From NCBI GenBank assembly GCA_039654915.1, contig CM077596.1, positions 49,164,501 through 49,228,500 on the forward strand: a stretch of 64,000 nucleotides of DNA, in the 5' to 3' direction. Within the stretch, counting starts at the first letter, position 1. Each line of letters opens with the position of its first letter. The notes under the pieces are model-generated. The model had not been told where the DNA came from, made no database searches, and worked only from the letters and a program-made list of their open reading frames with translations. The position numbers and the translations under genes are program-made. Shown here in pieces: positions 23,316-34,941 of this stretch. The stretch comes from Aquilaria yunnanensis. Lineage: Eukaryota > Streptophyta > Magnoliopsida > Malvales > Thymelaeaceae.

Positions 23316-24635
23316 TGCAGGAAGAGGTTGTCTAGCCAAAGACGATAAAGAAAGGTGCTTTTGAGAGGCAACCCAAGCGTTGTTTTGTGCCACGAACAAT
23401 TAGGATTTTTTTCTTTCTTTTATTTTTATTTTTATTTTGTAGCTTTTATTTCTTAGATTTCTTTATTCTCACAACTGATTTTCTTGGTCAGGCAATATCT
23501 CTTTCAAGCTGGAGGTGAACCGAACCATATGGGGCACTGAGTTGAAGTCAAATTATGGGCTCTGGATCACTGTGAAATCATCTTTCAGGGTGGTACCTTT
23601 TCTTTCCCCAATCTGTGTTTTTATTGTAAACATTGAGGACAATGTTTGATTTAAGTGTGGGGGAGTAGGTAGCTTAAGCCCTAATTTTTTGTTTTCAAAA
23701 TTTTTGAATTAATTTTTTTTTATTTATACTTTTGAGGATTGATCTGAATTGTTAAGATGATTTCACCTTTTTGGTTCTTGAATGCTTAGCTTGAGTGTTG
23801 AGTTAGTAATTTATTAGTCTTTATGCAACTCTCAAATTTTATTTTTAAATTATTTTTGCAATTTTTGATCAAGCTAATTGAAGGTTATCTTGAGAAGCTG
23901 AGTTTTTCATCAAATTTGTGTATTTGGTATATTGATTTAAACCTTGTTAGATTATGAGCTTATTAAGTTGAATATGTGGTTTGTTCGGTTGATAGATGAT
24001 TTGAACCACTTGAGAAGAACAAAAAAAGAAAAATAAAAGTTGAAATTGTTGTGTTCTAATAAATAAAAAGTTGCTACTCTGCTATTTCTGAGTATTGAAG
24101 TAGGTTGGGGTCTTCTCCTAAGGCAAGAGTCGATCATTGCTCGAAAAAGTACTAGAAATATGAGTATGGTCAAAGACCACTTTAGAGTTGTGTTGAGTTA
24201 GTAGCTTGGGTATGGTAGAGCCTCTATTATACACTTGCTAAACGGCGAAACACAAGAAAAAGATAAAATGAAAAAAAAAATCAAAGTAAAAAAAAAATAA
24301 ATTTTCAACTGATTTCTTATTTTCCATGGGTTTGTGGTAAAACTGGTTGTGCTTTTTAAGTTCTTATCTATCTCGTTTGTTCTCTTTACTTCGTACAAAA
24401 GTTTGATGTTTTTCTTAGATTTTCAAAGTTGATTGTTGCTAGCTTGAGAAGAATTGTTTTCAAGGACTTATTTAGTTTTGAGTTACTATTGCCGGTTAGA
24501 TTACGTACTTAATTCCTCTTGTTACGTTTTTTCAAGACCCTTAAATGTGAAATTATCTTACTCGGATTAGCTCAAAAGTATGTTTCTATTTTGAGTTTTG
24601 CCCAGGAACAAGCAAAAGCTAAATGTGGGGGAATT
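23316..24635 (+). other. Athila 3' noncoding region and polypurine tract
   Basis: Contains AGAGGCAACCCAAGCGTTG (near 23355-23380), a motif usual after Athila pol, then T-rich noncoding DNA with a GTGTGGGGGAG run near 23656. The polypurine tract AAATGTGGGGGAATT lies at 24621-24635, directly before the 3' LTR. No coding frame is convincing. Confidence 0.75.
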
Positions 24636-26190
24636 TGATAAGCTTATATTTATTATATTTATTTCTCTCATATTTAGTACGTTTTAATATGTTTTGAACC
24701 TTAAAGATATATTTTAAGTATGTTTTATAGCTTAGAGCATATCTGGATTCAATTGATTAAGAGTGGATTTAATTTGTCATTTTACAAGTTTTAATTTGAT
24801 TGTGTTCTTTTAGTAATCTGACAGATTGGCGATATTCTAGTAGAAAAATCATATCTTCAGCTACATAGATCGGAATGAAGTGATTCTTGATTTATTCGAA
24901 AGCTAGCATCTGGAGCTACAAATCACATTCAGATCATGGAACCTAGTTTACACGTTAAGAGGGTCAAATTCAGCTTCAAAGTCACAATTTGCGAGTTATT
25001 GCTGGTTCAGAAACAGGTGCGGTATTTTGGGCATATTTTTTGCTGTAGATGTCCGTTTTATGTGATTCAGGTGTCGTTTCGAAGCTAAGAAAGAGATATA
25101 CAGCTTTCATGATTTGAGTTTTGAGTGATAATGACTGTATCAAGGTCGAATATTAGCTTGAAGTTGCTGTTGCTGTTCTAGGGTATTGCTTAACTGACAA
25201 CTTTGAAACTTTTTAGTTATTTTGAATCTTTTTATTTGTTTTAGGTACTTTTATAAAAATATAAAAAATTTAGGGAGGCTTTGTACATTTAGCTCACTAG
25301 ATTTAAGTATTCAAAGGGCGGGCTGGCTGGCGGCTCCCATCTCTCTCTCTTTTTCGCTTTTTAGTTTTTTTTCTATTATTATTGTTATTTGTTTTTCTTT
25401 CAATAATGAGTAAGGAATTTTTTGGTTCAGTTCTAGGGATGATTTTCATCACCAATATCGGTTGTGAGGATTGATTTTACTTGCTTAAATGCTCTTTAAA
25501 TTCAAGTATTTACTTCTTTATTTTTCAGATTTATTACAATTAATTTTCCTGTTCTCGCTTGTTAGATTGGTTATGCGATTGCAAATTTGCTTAATTTTCT
25601 TTCAAACGCTTAGGTGAAGAATTCAATTAGAAGCAAGTTAATTGATTGGAGATTATTTTTATTTCTGGTTAATTCATATGAAGAAGTAAAACAGGTTAAA
25701 TTGTTCAAAGCTTTTGGATTATTCCCTGTAATAAACTTTTTTGTTTATTGATCTTAATGCTGATTTTGAGATAATTAGAAATTATTTTTTAATATCTTGT
25801 TACTAAAATTTAAGAAATTAATTTAAATCTTTTTCTGGTTAATTTTACTGCTGAATTCCTTGGGTTCTTTTTAGCTTTAAAAAGAGCCATGTTTATTTGC
25901 TTGGATTGAATAAGTACTTTTCTTTGATGATCAACTACGTGATTGGAATGAATAATCAACCCTGAACTAAGCATTTTTAGTATTAGTTAATTTCATTTTA
26001 ATTCTACAGTTAATTTATTTCAGCATTCGTTTCAAGAAAACCCCCCAATTTTTTATTTCCGTTTTCTGATAGGAAACTTTTGGTTAAGAAATTTCTCTTG
26101 TGATTCGACCTGGTTTTCACTGCTACAAATTTATTTATTCTAAGTTGTTAGTAATATCAGAAATATTTTTTGTAGTTTCGACGACCAGCA
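24636..26190 (+). repeat. 3' LTR of Athila element
   Basis: Starts TGATAAGCTTATATTTATT and ends CGACGACCAGCA, directly followed by TSD ATCTA and copia-1 RT sequence. Confidence 0.93.
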
Positions 26191-26708
26191 ATCTATATAC
26201 TTATTTATGTTGATGATATACTAATCAGTAGTCCGTCTCAACATGCAGTGGATCAATTAATTATGGCACTTCAGGAAGACTTTGCCATTAAAGACTTGGG
26301 ATGTCTCAATTTCTCCCTTGTCATCGAAGCCATTCCTACGAGTAATGGCTATGTCCTATCTCAGCAAAAGTATATCCTAGAACTTCTTCATTGCACCAAC
26401 ATGGCAGACGCTAAGTCCGCTCTCACTCCCATTTCCAGTTCTGAGAAGCTAATAAGAGGAGTAGGCCCTTCAATGGCAGATCCCACGATGTATAGGAGCA
26501 CTGTTGGTGCCTTGCAATATATCACACTCACTCGGCCTAATCTTTCTTTTGCAGTCAATGAAGTTTGCCAATACATGCAAACTCCTTCGGAGCAACATTG
26601 GACTGCTGTGAAGCGAATACTTCGTTACCTAAAGAATACATTCTCTCTTGCACTTCACTTCCGACAATCATCCTCACAAAATCTTATTGCTTTCTTGGAT
26701 GTTGACTG
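26191..26708 (+). mobile_element. Copia-1 fragment 2: RT palm to RNase H start
   Basis: Resumes at the TSD with IYILIYVDDILISS (catalytic YVDD near 26204-26215). Then KDLGCLNFSL, GYVLSQQKYILELL, MYRSTVGALQYITLTRPNLSFAVN, TAVKRILRYLKNT and AFLDVD, where copia-2 interrupts it at 26708. The open frame that appears to run past 26708 ends in copia-2 LTR sequence, so its last about 40 residues are not copia-1 protein. Confidence 0.88.
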
Positions 26709-27019
26709 TGTTAATCAGATGTCCTTGGAGCATGAAGAAGGAGACTGTTGGAAGCAAAGCTGGACAGAAATGTGCAGAAGGAGGACTCTTCCTTGTTGCA
26801 CAAACAGTTGCTGGAAGATTTACTAAATCTGTTTGTTATGATTGCTTAGGTACATTATGCTGTTAGTGGAATTATGTAAGCTGTTTTTCAGCTAGTTAGT
26901 TGAAAAAGATTAGGAAAATAATTTTATCTTCTTATGTATTTAAGTTTAATGAAGTAAATGAAAATGCAAGCAATTCCTGCACTTGCACTCCTGCATTTTT
27001 CTAGCTTCTAAAAACAACA
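26709..27019 (+). repeat. 5' LTR of copia-2
   Basis: TGTTAATCAGATGTCC to CTAAAAACAACA. The primer site TGGTATTAGAGC at 27023-27034 follows three bases later and is one base from the tRNA-iMet complement TGGTATCAGAGC. Confidence 0.95.
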
Positions 27020-27106
27020 AATTGGTATTAGAGCTCATTTTCTCAAGGGGGCCTGAGCACAAAATAAAAAAACCAACAAAAGACCAACAATCAAACCAGT
27101 CCAAAA

Positions 27107-28772
27107 ATGGATGTTGAAACACCCTTCAATGTTCTTGCACCTCCAGTCTTCAATGGTTCAAATTTTCAAGCTTGGTCCATCAGAATGTAGGCCTTCCTCG
27201 AGGCCAATGACTTGTGGGAAGCCATTGAAGAAGATTATGAAGTACTCCCACTGCCAGAAAACCCATCCATGGCTCAAATAAAGAACCACAAGGAGAGGAA
27301 GCAAAGGAAGTGCAAAGCAAAAGCCACATTGTTCTTAGCCGTGTCATCTTCAATCTTCAACAGGATAATGACACTTGAATCTGGCAAGGAGATATGGGAC
27401 TACCTGAAACAAGAATATGAAGGCAGTGAGAAAATCAAGGGCATGCAGGTATTGAACCTGCTGCGAGAATTTGAAATGCAAAGTATGAATGGGACGGAAC
27501 CTGTCAAGGAATACTTTGACAGGCTTCTAAACATAGCAAATCAAGTAAGGCTGTTGGGCTCAAAGCTTGAGGATGCCAGGATTGTGCAAAAGGTTCTGGT
27601 CACCCTTCCAGAAAAATTCGAAGCCACACTGTCTTCACTGGAAAACTCTAAGGATCTGACCAGCATCACTCTAATAGAACTCTTAAGTGCCTTGCAAGCT
27701 CAAGAACAAAGGAGGCTTATGAGATAAGAAGGTTCTATGGAAGGTGCTCTATAGGCCAAGACACCATACACAAAAGGCAAGGCAGATAAAAGAAGAAAGG
27801 AAGGATCAAAAACAAGTTTAGCTGCCAAAAGTGGAAGCAACCTAGTTCAGAAAAATCCATGTCCCCACTGCAAGAAACTCAATCATCCACCTGAGAGATG
27901 TTGGTGGAGGCCAGACCACAAATGCAATAAGTGTGGTCAATTAGGACACATAGAACGAATCTGCAAGGGGCAACAGCAAACAGGAGAGGCAAAGCAGGCT
28001 GATGGTGTGGAAGAGCAGCTGTTCACAGTGAGCTCATTTGCAAGCACAACAGAAAGTTGGTTAATAGATAGTGGCTGCACCAACCACATGACGCATGACA
28101 TAAAGTTGTTTAAGGAGCTGGACAGATCAGTGTCATCCAGAATAAGGACTGGAAATGGTGATTACTTAGAAGCAGAAGGCAAAGGAACCATAACCATCAA
28201 AGGACACACAAGTTTGAAGTTAATTTTTGATGTACTCTATGTTCCTAACATAGATCAAAACCTGTTAAGTGTTGCTCAGCTGCTTGAAAAAGGCTTCAAG
28301 GTACATTTCGAAGGTGGTTGCTGCATAATAAAGGATGGGGCAGACAAGGATATTTTCAAAGTCAGAATGCAGAACAAGAGCTTTGCACTGGACTTAGTGA
28401 AAGAAGATCAAGCGGCAGTAATGGTGACAGGAGGTGACACCATGCTATGGCACAGTAGGTTAGGACATTTCCATCATGGTGCTCTACAGCATCTAAAGAA
28501 GAGAGAAATGGTTGAAGGCCTGCCTGCACTCGAGGAAGACCTACCCTTGTGTGCAGCCTGTCATCTTGGGAAACAAAGTATGCTACCTTTCCCACGAATC
28601 AAAACATGGAGAGCAACCATGAAGCTTCAGTTGGTACGCACTGATGTAGGTGGCCCTCTTAAAACTCCATCCCTAAATGGAAGTAAGTACTATCTGACTT
28701 TCATTGATGACTATACAAGGATGTGTTGGATCTACTTTCTGAAACAAAAATCAGATGTTGCTGACATTTTCT
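27107..28772 (+). pseudogene. Copia-2 gag, protease and N-terminal integrase
   Basis: ATG at 27107 (MDVETPFNVLAPPVFNGSNF). Gag core: WDYLKQEYEGSEKIKGMQVLNLLREFEM, with a UBN2-like composition. A CCHC knuckle CNKCGQLGHIERIC lies near 27920-27965. The protease motif WLIDSGCTNHMT is near 28060-28095. Integrase starts with the His/Cys finger HSRLGHFHHG...CAACHLGK and the core IDDYTRMCWIYFLKQK. Stops: TAG 27188, TAA 27725, TAG about 27752 and TGA 28772. Most are one transition from CAG or TGG. The frame is never shifted. Confidence 0.88.
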
Positions 28773-30985
28773 GAAAATTTAAGGCCTGGATTGAGAATCA
28801 AAGTGGCACAGAATTACTGACTATAAGGTCAGACAATTGGGGAGAATACACCTCAGCAAGGTTCAACCAATTCTGTCATGAAACTGGCGTAGAACATCAG
28901 AAAACTGCTCCTTACACCCCTCAACAGAATGGAGTAGTTGAAAGAAAGAATAGAACAATCATGGAAATGACCAGATGCCTACTTCATGACAAAGACTTGC
29001 CAAAGAAATTCTGGGCAGAAGCAGCAAACACTGCTGTGTTCCTGCTAAACAGACTGCCCACCAAGGCAGTAGAAGGAAGAACTCCATTAGAAGCTTGGTA
29101 TGGCTTCAGGCCAAGGGTTCAAAACTTGAAAATTTTTGGCTGTCTATGTTTCTCTTATGTACCTCAGGTAAAAAGAGACAAGCTAGACAAGAAGGCAGAA
29201 GCTGGGATTTTTGTGGGCTATAGTCAAACCTCAAAGGCCTACAGAATCTTCTTCCCACAATGCAGCAAGCTCACTGTCAGCAGAAATGTGGAATTCTTTG
29301 AAAATGAAAAGTGGAGCTGGAACAAAGAAAAGGAAGACGCAAAAGAGCTTTCATTTGAGGAGGAGACTGAGGATGTTGATGACCCTCCTGTGAAAGGAAC
29401 CAAGACATTAGCTGAGATCTATGATAGTTGCAATGTAGCTGTGCTTGAACCAGAAGGGTATGAAGCTACTGCCCATGATTCTAAATGGGTAGAGGCAATG
29501 AAGGAGGAGCTAAGGATGATTGAAAAGAATCAAACTTGGGAGCTAGTGGACAGACCATTACACAAGAAAGCAATAGGAGTCAAATGAGTTTACAGAACCA
29601 AACAAAATCCTGATGGTTCTGTGAACAAACATAAAGCCAGACTAGTGGTGAAGGGCTATGCACAGATATTTTGAGTGGATTTCTCAGAAACATTTGCTCC
29701 TGTGGCAAGGCTTGATATAGTAAGGTTGCTGATGGCTTTGTCTGCACAAAAGGGGTGGATAATACATCAAATGGATGTCAAGTCAGCCTTCCTAAATGGC
29801 TATCTGAAGGAAGAGATTTATGTTGAACAACCAGAAGGTTTTTCTGTCCAAGGAGAAGAGGACAAAGTATATTTACTGAAGAAGGCTCTGTATGGTTTGA
29901 AGCAAGCTCCTAGGGCCTGGTACAGCAGGATAGATTCCTATCTAATTAACTTAGGTTTCAAACGAAGCCTCAGTGAATTCACCTTATATGTAAGGAATGC
30001 TGACACTCAAATGCTTATTGTCTCTTTGTATGTTGATGACCTCTTAGTGACAGGAAGCAGCAATGAGCTAATAAGGTGGTTCAAGGACAGCATGACTGAG
30101 GTGTTTGAAATGACAGACCTTGGAGAGATGAAGTATTTTTTAGGTACGGAAATAAAACAGAAACAGCAAAGAATTTTCGTGAACCAGCACAAGTATGCCC
30201 TGAAGATATTGAGGAAGTTTAAAATGGGTGAATGCAAGCCTGTCTCCACGCCAATGAATCCAAAGGAAAAGTTCAGCAAGGAAGATGGCTCTGAGAAGGC
30301 AAACGAGGTTGTGTACATAAGCCTCATCGACTGTCTTATGTATCTAACAGCAACAAGACCTGACATTATGCAAGCTGTGAGTAGTTTGTCCAGGTATTTT
30401 CATTGTGCAAGTTCCACACACTTTTAAGCAGCAAAAAGAATAGTCAGATACATTAAAGGCACAACAGATTATGGTTTAATGTTTGGAAGAGTTAAGGATT
30501 ATGCTTTACAAGGTTATTCAGATAATGATTGGGCTGGGTGCATTGATGATATGAGGAGTACTACTGGTTACAGCTTTAAGCTTGGAACAGCTGTATTCTC
30601 CTGGTGCTCAAGGAAACAAGATGTGGTGGCTCAATCCACAGCTGAAGCAGAATACGTGGCTGCCTGTGCCACAACTAATCAAGCCCTTTGGCTGAGAAAG
30701 TTAATGAAGGACCTCCATGAAGAGCAAAATGAAGGAACTACAATTTTTGTAGATAACCAAGCTGCAATGTCTATGTCCAAAGATCCTGTGTTTCATAGGA
30801 AGACTAAACATTTCAAACTGAAGCTGAATTTCTTGAGGGAAGTTCAAAAGGAAGGAGAAGTAAGGCTCCTTCACTGTAATACACAAGATCAAGAGGCAGA
30901 CATTTTCACCAAAGCATTACCTAAAGCTCGGTTTGAGGATCTAAGGGAAAGACTAGGAATTGTGAGCTCCAAGGACAAGGAGGAG
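28773..30985 (+). pseudogene. Copia-2 integrase core, RT and RNase H
   Basis: The same frame continues: PYTPQQNGVVERKNRTIMEM, FWAEAANTAVFLLNRLP, FGCLCFSYVPQ; RT with TFAPVARLDIVRLLMAL, IHQMDVKSAFLNGYL, ALYGLKQAPRAWYSRI and the catalytic YVDD near 30028-30039; RNase H with SDNDWAGCIDD, STAEAEYVAACATTNQALWL, VDNQAAMSMSKDP and KTKHFKLKLNFL. Stops lie near 29585 (TGA, Trp expected), 29672 and 30425 (TAA, Gln expected). Pol ends at 30991, inside the 3' LTR. The polypurine run AAGGACAAGGAGGAG is at 30971-30985. Confidence 0.88.
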
Positions 30986-31295
30986 TGTTAATCAGATGTC
31001 CTTGGAGCATGAAGAAGGAGACTGTTGGAAGCAAAGCTGGACAGAAACGTGCAGAAGGAGGACTCTTCCTTGTTGCACAAACAGTTGCTAGAAGATTTAC
31101 TAAATCTGTTTGTTATGATTGCTTAGGTACATTATGCTGTTAGTGGAGTTATGTAAGCTGTTTTTTAGCTAGTTAGTTGAAAAAGATTAGGAAAATAATT
31201 TTATCTTCTTATGTATTTAAGTTTGATGAAGTAAATGAAAATGCAAGCAATTCCTGCACTTGCTCTCCTGCATTTGTCTAGTTTCTAAAACAACA
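30986..31295 (+). repeat. 3' LTR of copia-2
   Basis: Same sequence as 26709-27019 apart from about eight substitutions (mostly transitions) and one base indel. Ends CTAAAACAACA, followed by TSD GACTG. Confidence 0.95.
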
Positions 31296-31757
31296 GACTG
31301 GGCTGAATCTCTTGATGATTGCCAATCTACTAGTGGCTTTGCTATTTTCTTGGGGCAAAAGCTTATTTTCTGGATTTCTCGAAAGCAAAACACAGTTTCT
31401 CGATCCAGTACTGAAGTGGAGTATTGTTCATTTGCCAATGCCATGACTGAGCTAGTTTGGATACAGTCATTACTTTCGGAGCTTGGAGTTTATCTTGCTC
31501 ACCCACCTGTCTTATGGTGTGATAATATCGGTGCCACCTACCTCACTATGAATCCTATCTTCCATGCTCAAACGAAACATATCGAGGCTGACTTTCATTT
31601 CGTTCAAAAAAAGTTGCTCAAGGAGACCTTGCGGTTCGTTTCATTTCAACACAAGACCAGGTTGCAGATATCCTCAAAAAACCATTGGCAACTCGACTAC
31701 ACAACACTTTCTGGTCATTCTCAACGTTTGCTCACGACCGTTGAAAGTGAGAAGGCA
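31296..31757 (+). mobile_element. Copia-1 fragment 3: RNase H
   Basis: Resumes as [20 protein letters not shown], then [52 protein letters not shown] change of frame in the A7 run at 31606-31612 alters the last 40 codons; the expected motif [16 protein letters not shown] is still readable in the other frame. It ends just before the copia-1 3' LTR. Confidence 0.87.
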
Positions 31758-31965
31758 TGTTAGCGATAATAATGACAGTAGCTTAAGATAGAAGTTATTA
31801 ATATCCTCAACAGTATATATCACTTGTAAAGGCTTAGCCTTATCTGTTGATTCCTACTGTAACTGTAACATTCTACTATAAATGTGAATACAAGCAGCCT
31901 GTTCAAGTGTGTGGCAAAACAATTCTTGTCTTTACCTGCTTGCGTTGTTCTTCGTTTTTCAAACA
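31758..31965 (+). repeat. 3' LTR of copia-1 (about 208 bp)
   Basis: TGTTAGCGATAATAATGACAG to TTTTTCAAACA, with a TATA-like CTATAAATG near 31873-31881. Boundaries are inferred from the purine run before it (GTGAGAAGGCA), the TG...CA ends and the short LTR usual for copia. The other LTR is outside the window. Confidence 0.68.
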
Positions 31966-33337
31966 GTAACTTATATGCATAGAAACACATCCAAAAAAAC
32001 AAAAACAAAATGTTAAAACCTTGAGTACTTCAACAACAGATAACACGGGCAACTAGGACGCAAGATCAAAAGTGAAAATTTATAGGAAATGTCTAATATG
32101 TTTACAATTTCACAACACAACAATGTTGTACGATGATTTTAGTACAGTTAACATTTCAGATCACCTAATATTTTCAGCATTTCGATTGCATATCCTATGT
32201 TCCAGAAAAAGAGAACTGTTACTAAAGTTCAGCCACCAAAAGATAACAAGAAACAAATAAAGTTCAAATGTTGTCACTACTACCCTCATCAGCAAAATGC
32301 TAGTGCTGTGCAAGTGTTTTGTCAGCTAGTTTAATTTATTCCTTTATGAAAAACTAGGCTTATAACCCACACTCTGCCACGGGTAAAGAGAAATAGATAT
32401 GCTATGAGGGAAAGAAAAGAATTTACGCATGGTATGATAATCGGCATATGTTTTTTTTTTTTTTTTGTGATTTTATTATGAAGGAAGGTGGTGATATAGA
32501 ATATTTCTTAAAAATATTTCATGTTGTGAAGTAGGATATGTTGCTTGATTAAAGTACAAAATGAGACATTACTATGTTCTATGTTATAATATACATGTGA
32601 CAAAAGTACAATGGAGCGGTTCCATACACATATATACAATAGCTATGCATTACAAAATATATTGTACATAAGTAAAGGGTCGGTTCATGTTCTCTTCTCC
32701 ATGTTTTGTCTGCAGGTACTGCTTTATTGCCTTATTATGAGATGTAGCTTATTCTGCCGTTATCCTAGCAGATTTTGTCATAAAAAAATGCAGTGTTGAA
32801 TTAGTATAGTAATAGGGAATCATATCCTGTTATGAACTAATAACTGCAATAAAAATTGTGTATCTTAATATATACAATAGTATGTTTTTCAATGGGAAGA
32901 ACAATATGTAAAATATGTAAACTAACGGTAGTAAGAGAAAAGTGAGTAAGAGAGAAAAAGGCAGGCTAACCTTGACGATAGGGGGATTGATGCTTCTTCA
33001 CACCCCTCCACTAAAATCGTGTACCTAGAAAAAAGCAAATAAATTATAACTTTAGCCGCAAGGTAACACTACAGGGTCACAGGCCCAAACAAACTAAAGA
33101 GAAGCAGAAGTAAATGACAATAATAATGTATGATAGAATAAATTGGAGTATTAACTCGTATGATAATGTAAACATCATTGTGCATGGATTTAACTACTTA
33201 TATAGGGGAATAGGGGAGAACAATTAGGAGAAGAAGAAAAGAGAGGTAGAAGCAAAATATCTAGATATCCACGTGTTTCCCCCACCGTGCTTCACAGTCA
33301 GGTAGAACAAATAGAAACTATGACACATATGATTCGT
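31966..33337. other. AT-rich DNA flanking the resistance locus, no gene recognised
   Basis: No coding frame stands out. Near 32160-32225 a short stretch (GATTGCATATCC...TGTTCCAGAAAAA...GAACTGTTAC) resembles parts of the two duplicated CNL downstream flanks at 35600-35655 and 45312-45355. On the minus strand at 33027-32974 a segment bounded by TTTTTTCTAG and GTTAGC looks exon-like but has no family match I can name. Confidence 0.5.
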
Positions 33338-33588
33338 TCAATTTCTGGATGCTTTGTCTCTAGCTTTCCGTTTCTTCATACTCCTTCGGCGTGTTGGAAG
33401 TAAAAATGCTTGCGCTTTCCCATGAACAGAGAGAGACCGCTCTTCCAACGATTCCGAACTATCGGCTTCCGTTGTATGAACCATTGGCAGAAAATAGACA
33501 AGCGGAGGCGTGGTAGGAACACGTGAAATTGGCCGACTGCTCTTGGGTCTAGGCTCTTGCAGTTCATTTGTTATGGTGCTAAGCGCAT
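33338..33588 (-). other. Candidate terminal coding exon, product unknown
   Basis: On the minus strand an acceptor-like TCTTTAG ends at 33589. A frame then runs 82 codons to TGA (33340-33338). Its peptide is Ser/Pro-rich and ends strongly basic (LLPTRRRSMKKRKARDKASRN), like the C-terminus of a nuclear or cytoskeletal protein. The region is less AT-rich than its surroundings. No upstream exon is recognised, and a Mutator-like element lies 400 bp upstream. It could be the last exon of a decayed or partly captured gene, or chance. Confidence 0.3.
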
Positions 33589-33988
33589 CTAAAGACCTAA
33601 TTCTTACATATAAACTTCAATTGAGTACCTACCTTTGGTTAGTTAGCAACCCTTCTCAATTGCTAACTTGCTACCACTACCAGGACCAAATACCGAAAAG
33701 CTTCATATCTGATAATACGATGATCTTTTATGTGCTTTTCAATCTGTTGACAAATCTCACTTGATGTGCTGAAGAATTAGGGGTTGTTTTCAAGTAGGGT
33801 CAATCTTAGTTTACCCGGTCGACTACGCCTCATGTGTACTAGCATAAGCAATATCTGTCTCTGTCCTTGTTCAGACAAAACAATAGAGTACAACATACTA
33901 AGAAACGACAAATGCACATCCATGCTGATATATTTCATGTTCTGTAGTAAAAAGATAGAACCTAACCACACGAATGCTAAAATTAAAG
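33589..33988. other. Intergenic stretch, nothing recognised
   Basis: No coding frame, repeat or RNA gene seen. The last nine bases (33980-33988, AAATTAAAG) are the left TSD of the Mutator-like element. Confidence 0.5.
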
Positions 33989-34932
33989 GGCCAAAATGCA
34001 CATATAGTCCTCCAACTTGACAAATTCGAACGAGTTAGTTCTTGTTGTTTGACTCACTGCGAGTTAGTCCTCTAACTTTCCAGATTTAGCGTTTTAGTCC
34101 ATAAAGTTTGCTAAACTAAACGAGTTAGTCCATCTTCTAACGGAAGGTATCCAGCTCAGCGAGGGTCTAACTTAACGCCGTCTGTTAGTGAATAGGTGGA
34201 TTAAAAACGAACAAAGGAGGCGGCGGTGATGGAGCATTCGAGTTCGACGATTTGAGCTCCACCACATCAAATTCATCAAGCAAGAAACCAGAGATCGGTG
34301 ACAGAGGCGACACAATGGAGGCATGAATTTGTTGTTGAGGACGGCAGAGGGTGGCGATTCAATGAGAATCGATTCGACAGAGGTCGGCGATTTGCGATTC
34401 GAGAGATGCAAGACCGATGGGAGACAGGAGATGCGGCAATCAAGGAGATGCGAGACTGATGGGAGGTAGGAAACGATATCGACCCGAGTTGGAAAGGTAA
34501 GACCGATGGCAAGGGGAAGCAGGGGGTCGGTAGGAAAAGGGCAATAAAGCGTCGAGGGCATCGGAAATGGATGGGTACGAGAGCGTTGAGGGCAGCAAAT
34601 GGGTGAGGTTGGATATGGGCGTCGAATTTTTGGGGGGTTGATGGTGAATCGGCAATCAATTTTTGAGGGCGGCGCGTTAGCGACTTGGAGGAGCGTTTTT
34701 GTTCCCCCTGTTTCTCACCCAACCCAGCTCAGCAAAGCCTCCCAAGCCCCATGCCACATCATCAACACATATAACCCTGCCACGCCACATCAACAGCACA
34801 TAAGCCTTTCATCCAATTTGGACTAACTCACAAATTTTTTCCAAGTTGAGGGACTAACACACAATGAGTCAAAGATAAAGGACTAACTCGTTAGAGTTAG
34901 CCAAGTTGAGGGACCATATGTGCATTTTGGCC
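33989..34932. mobile_element. Non-autonomous Mutator-like element (944 bp, 9-bp TSD)
   Basis: Terminal inverted repeats begin GGCCAAAATGCACATAT at both ends and remain recognisable for about 90 bases (ACGAGTTAGTCC and TTTGACTCA blocks on both sides). They are flanked by the perfect 9-bp direct repeat AAATTAAAG (33980-33988 and 34933-34941). A 9-bp TSD with long inverted repeats is the signature of Mutator superfamily elements. No transposase is present. The GC-richer interior (34200-34720) has overlapping Ser/Pro-rich minus-strand frames that look like noncoding or captured sequence, not a gene. Confidence 0.9.
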
Positions 34933-34941
34933 AAATTAAAG

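Larger units (their letters stand above)
19129..26190 (+). mobile_element. Internally deleted Athila-lineage Ty3/gypsy element
   Basis: Complete insertion with two LTRs (19129-20692 and 24636-26190), primer site, gag, protease remnant, integrase C-terminal remnant and polypurine tract. It is flanked by the perfect 5-bp TSD ATCTA (19124-19128 and 26191-26195). RT, RNase H and the integrase core are absent, so it could move only with help. LTRs differ at about 6 of the first 150 bases by eye. It split copia-1 just before the YVDD box of that element's RT. Confidence 0.93.
26709..31295 (+). mobile_element. Copia-2: complete Ty1/copia element inserted in copia-1
   Basis: Two LTRs (26709-27019 and 30986-31295) that by eye differ at eight bases and one indel over about 310, a tRNA-Met-type primer site, one gag-pol frame and a polypurine tract. 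It is flanked by the perfect TSD GACTG (26704-26708 and 31296-31300). The LTRs are the most similar pair in the window, so this is probably the youngest insertion of the stack. Gag-pol keeps a single frame throughout but has about eight nonsense codons. Confidence 0.95.

Noticed and set aside
26709..26826. Tail of the copia-1 frame reading into 26826 as native protein
   Set aside because: From 26709 the sequence is copia-2 LTR, so the last about 40 residues are a chance read-through.
34172..34722. Overlapping minus-strand frames inside the Mutator-like element as a gene
   Set aside because: Three overlapping frames with similar low-complexity composition and no domain. More likely noncoding or captured sequence.
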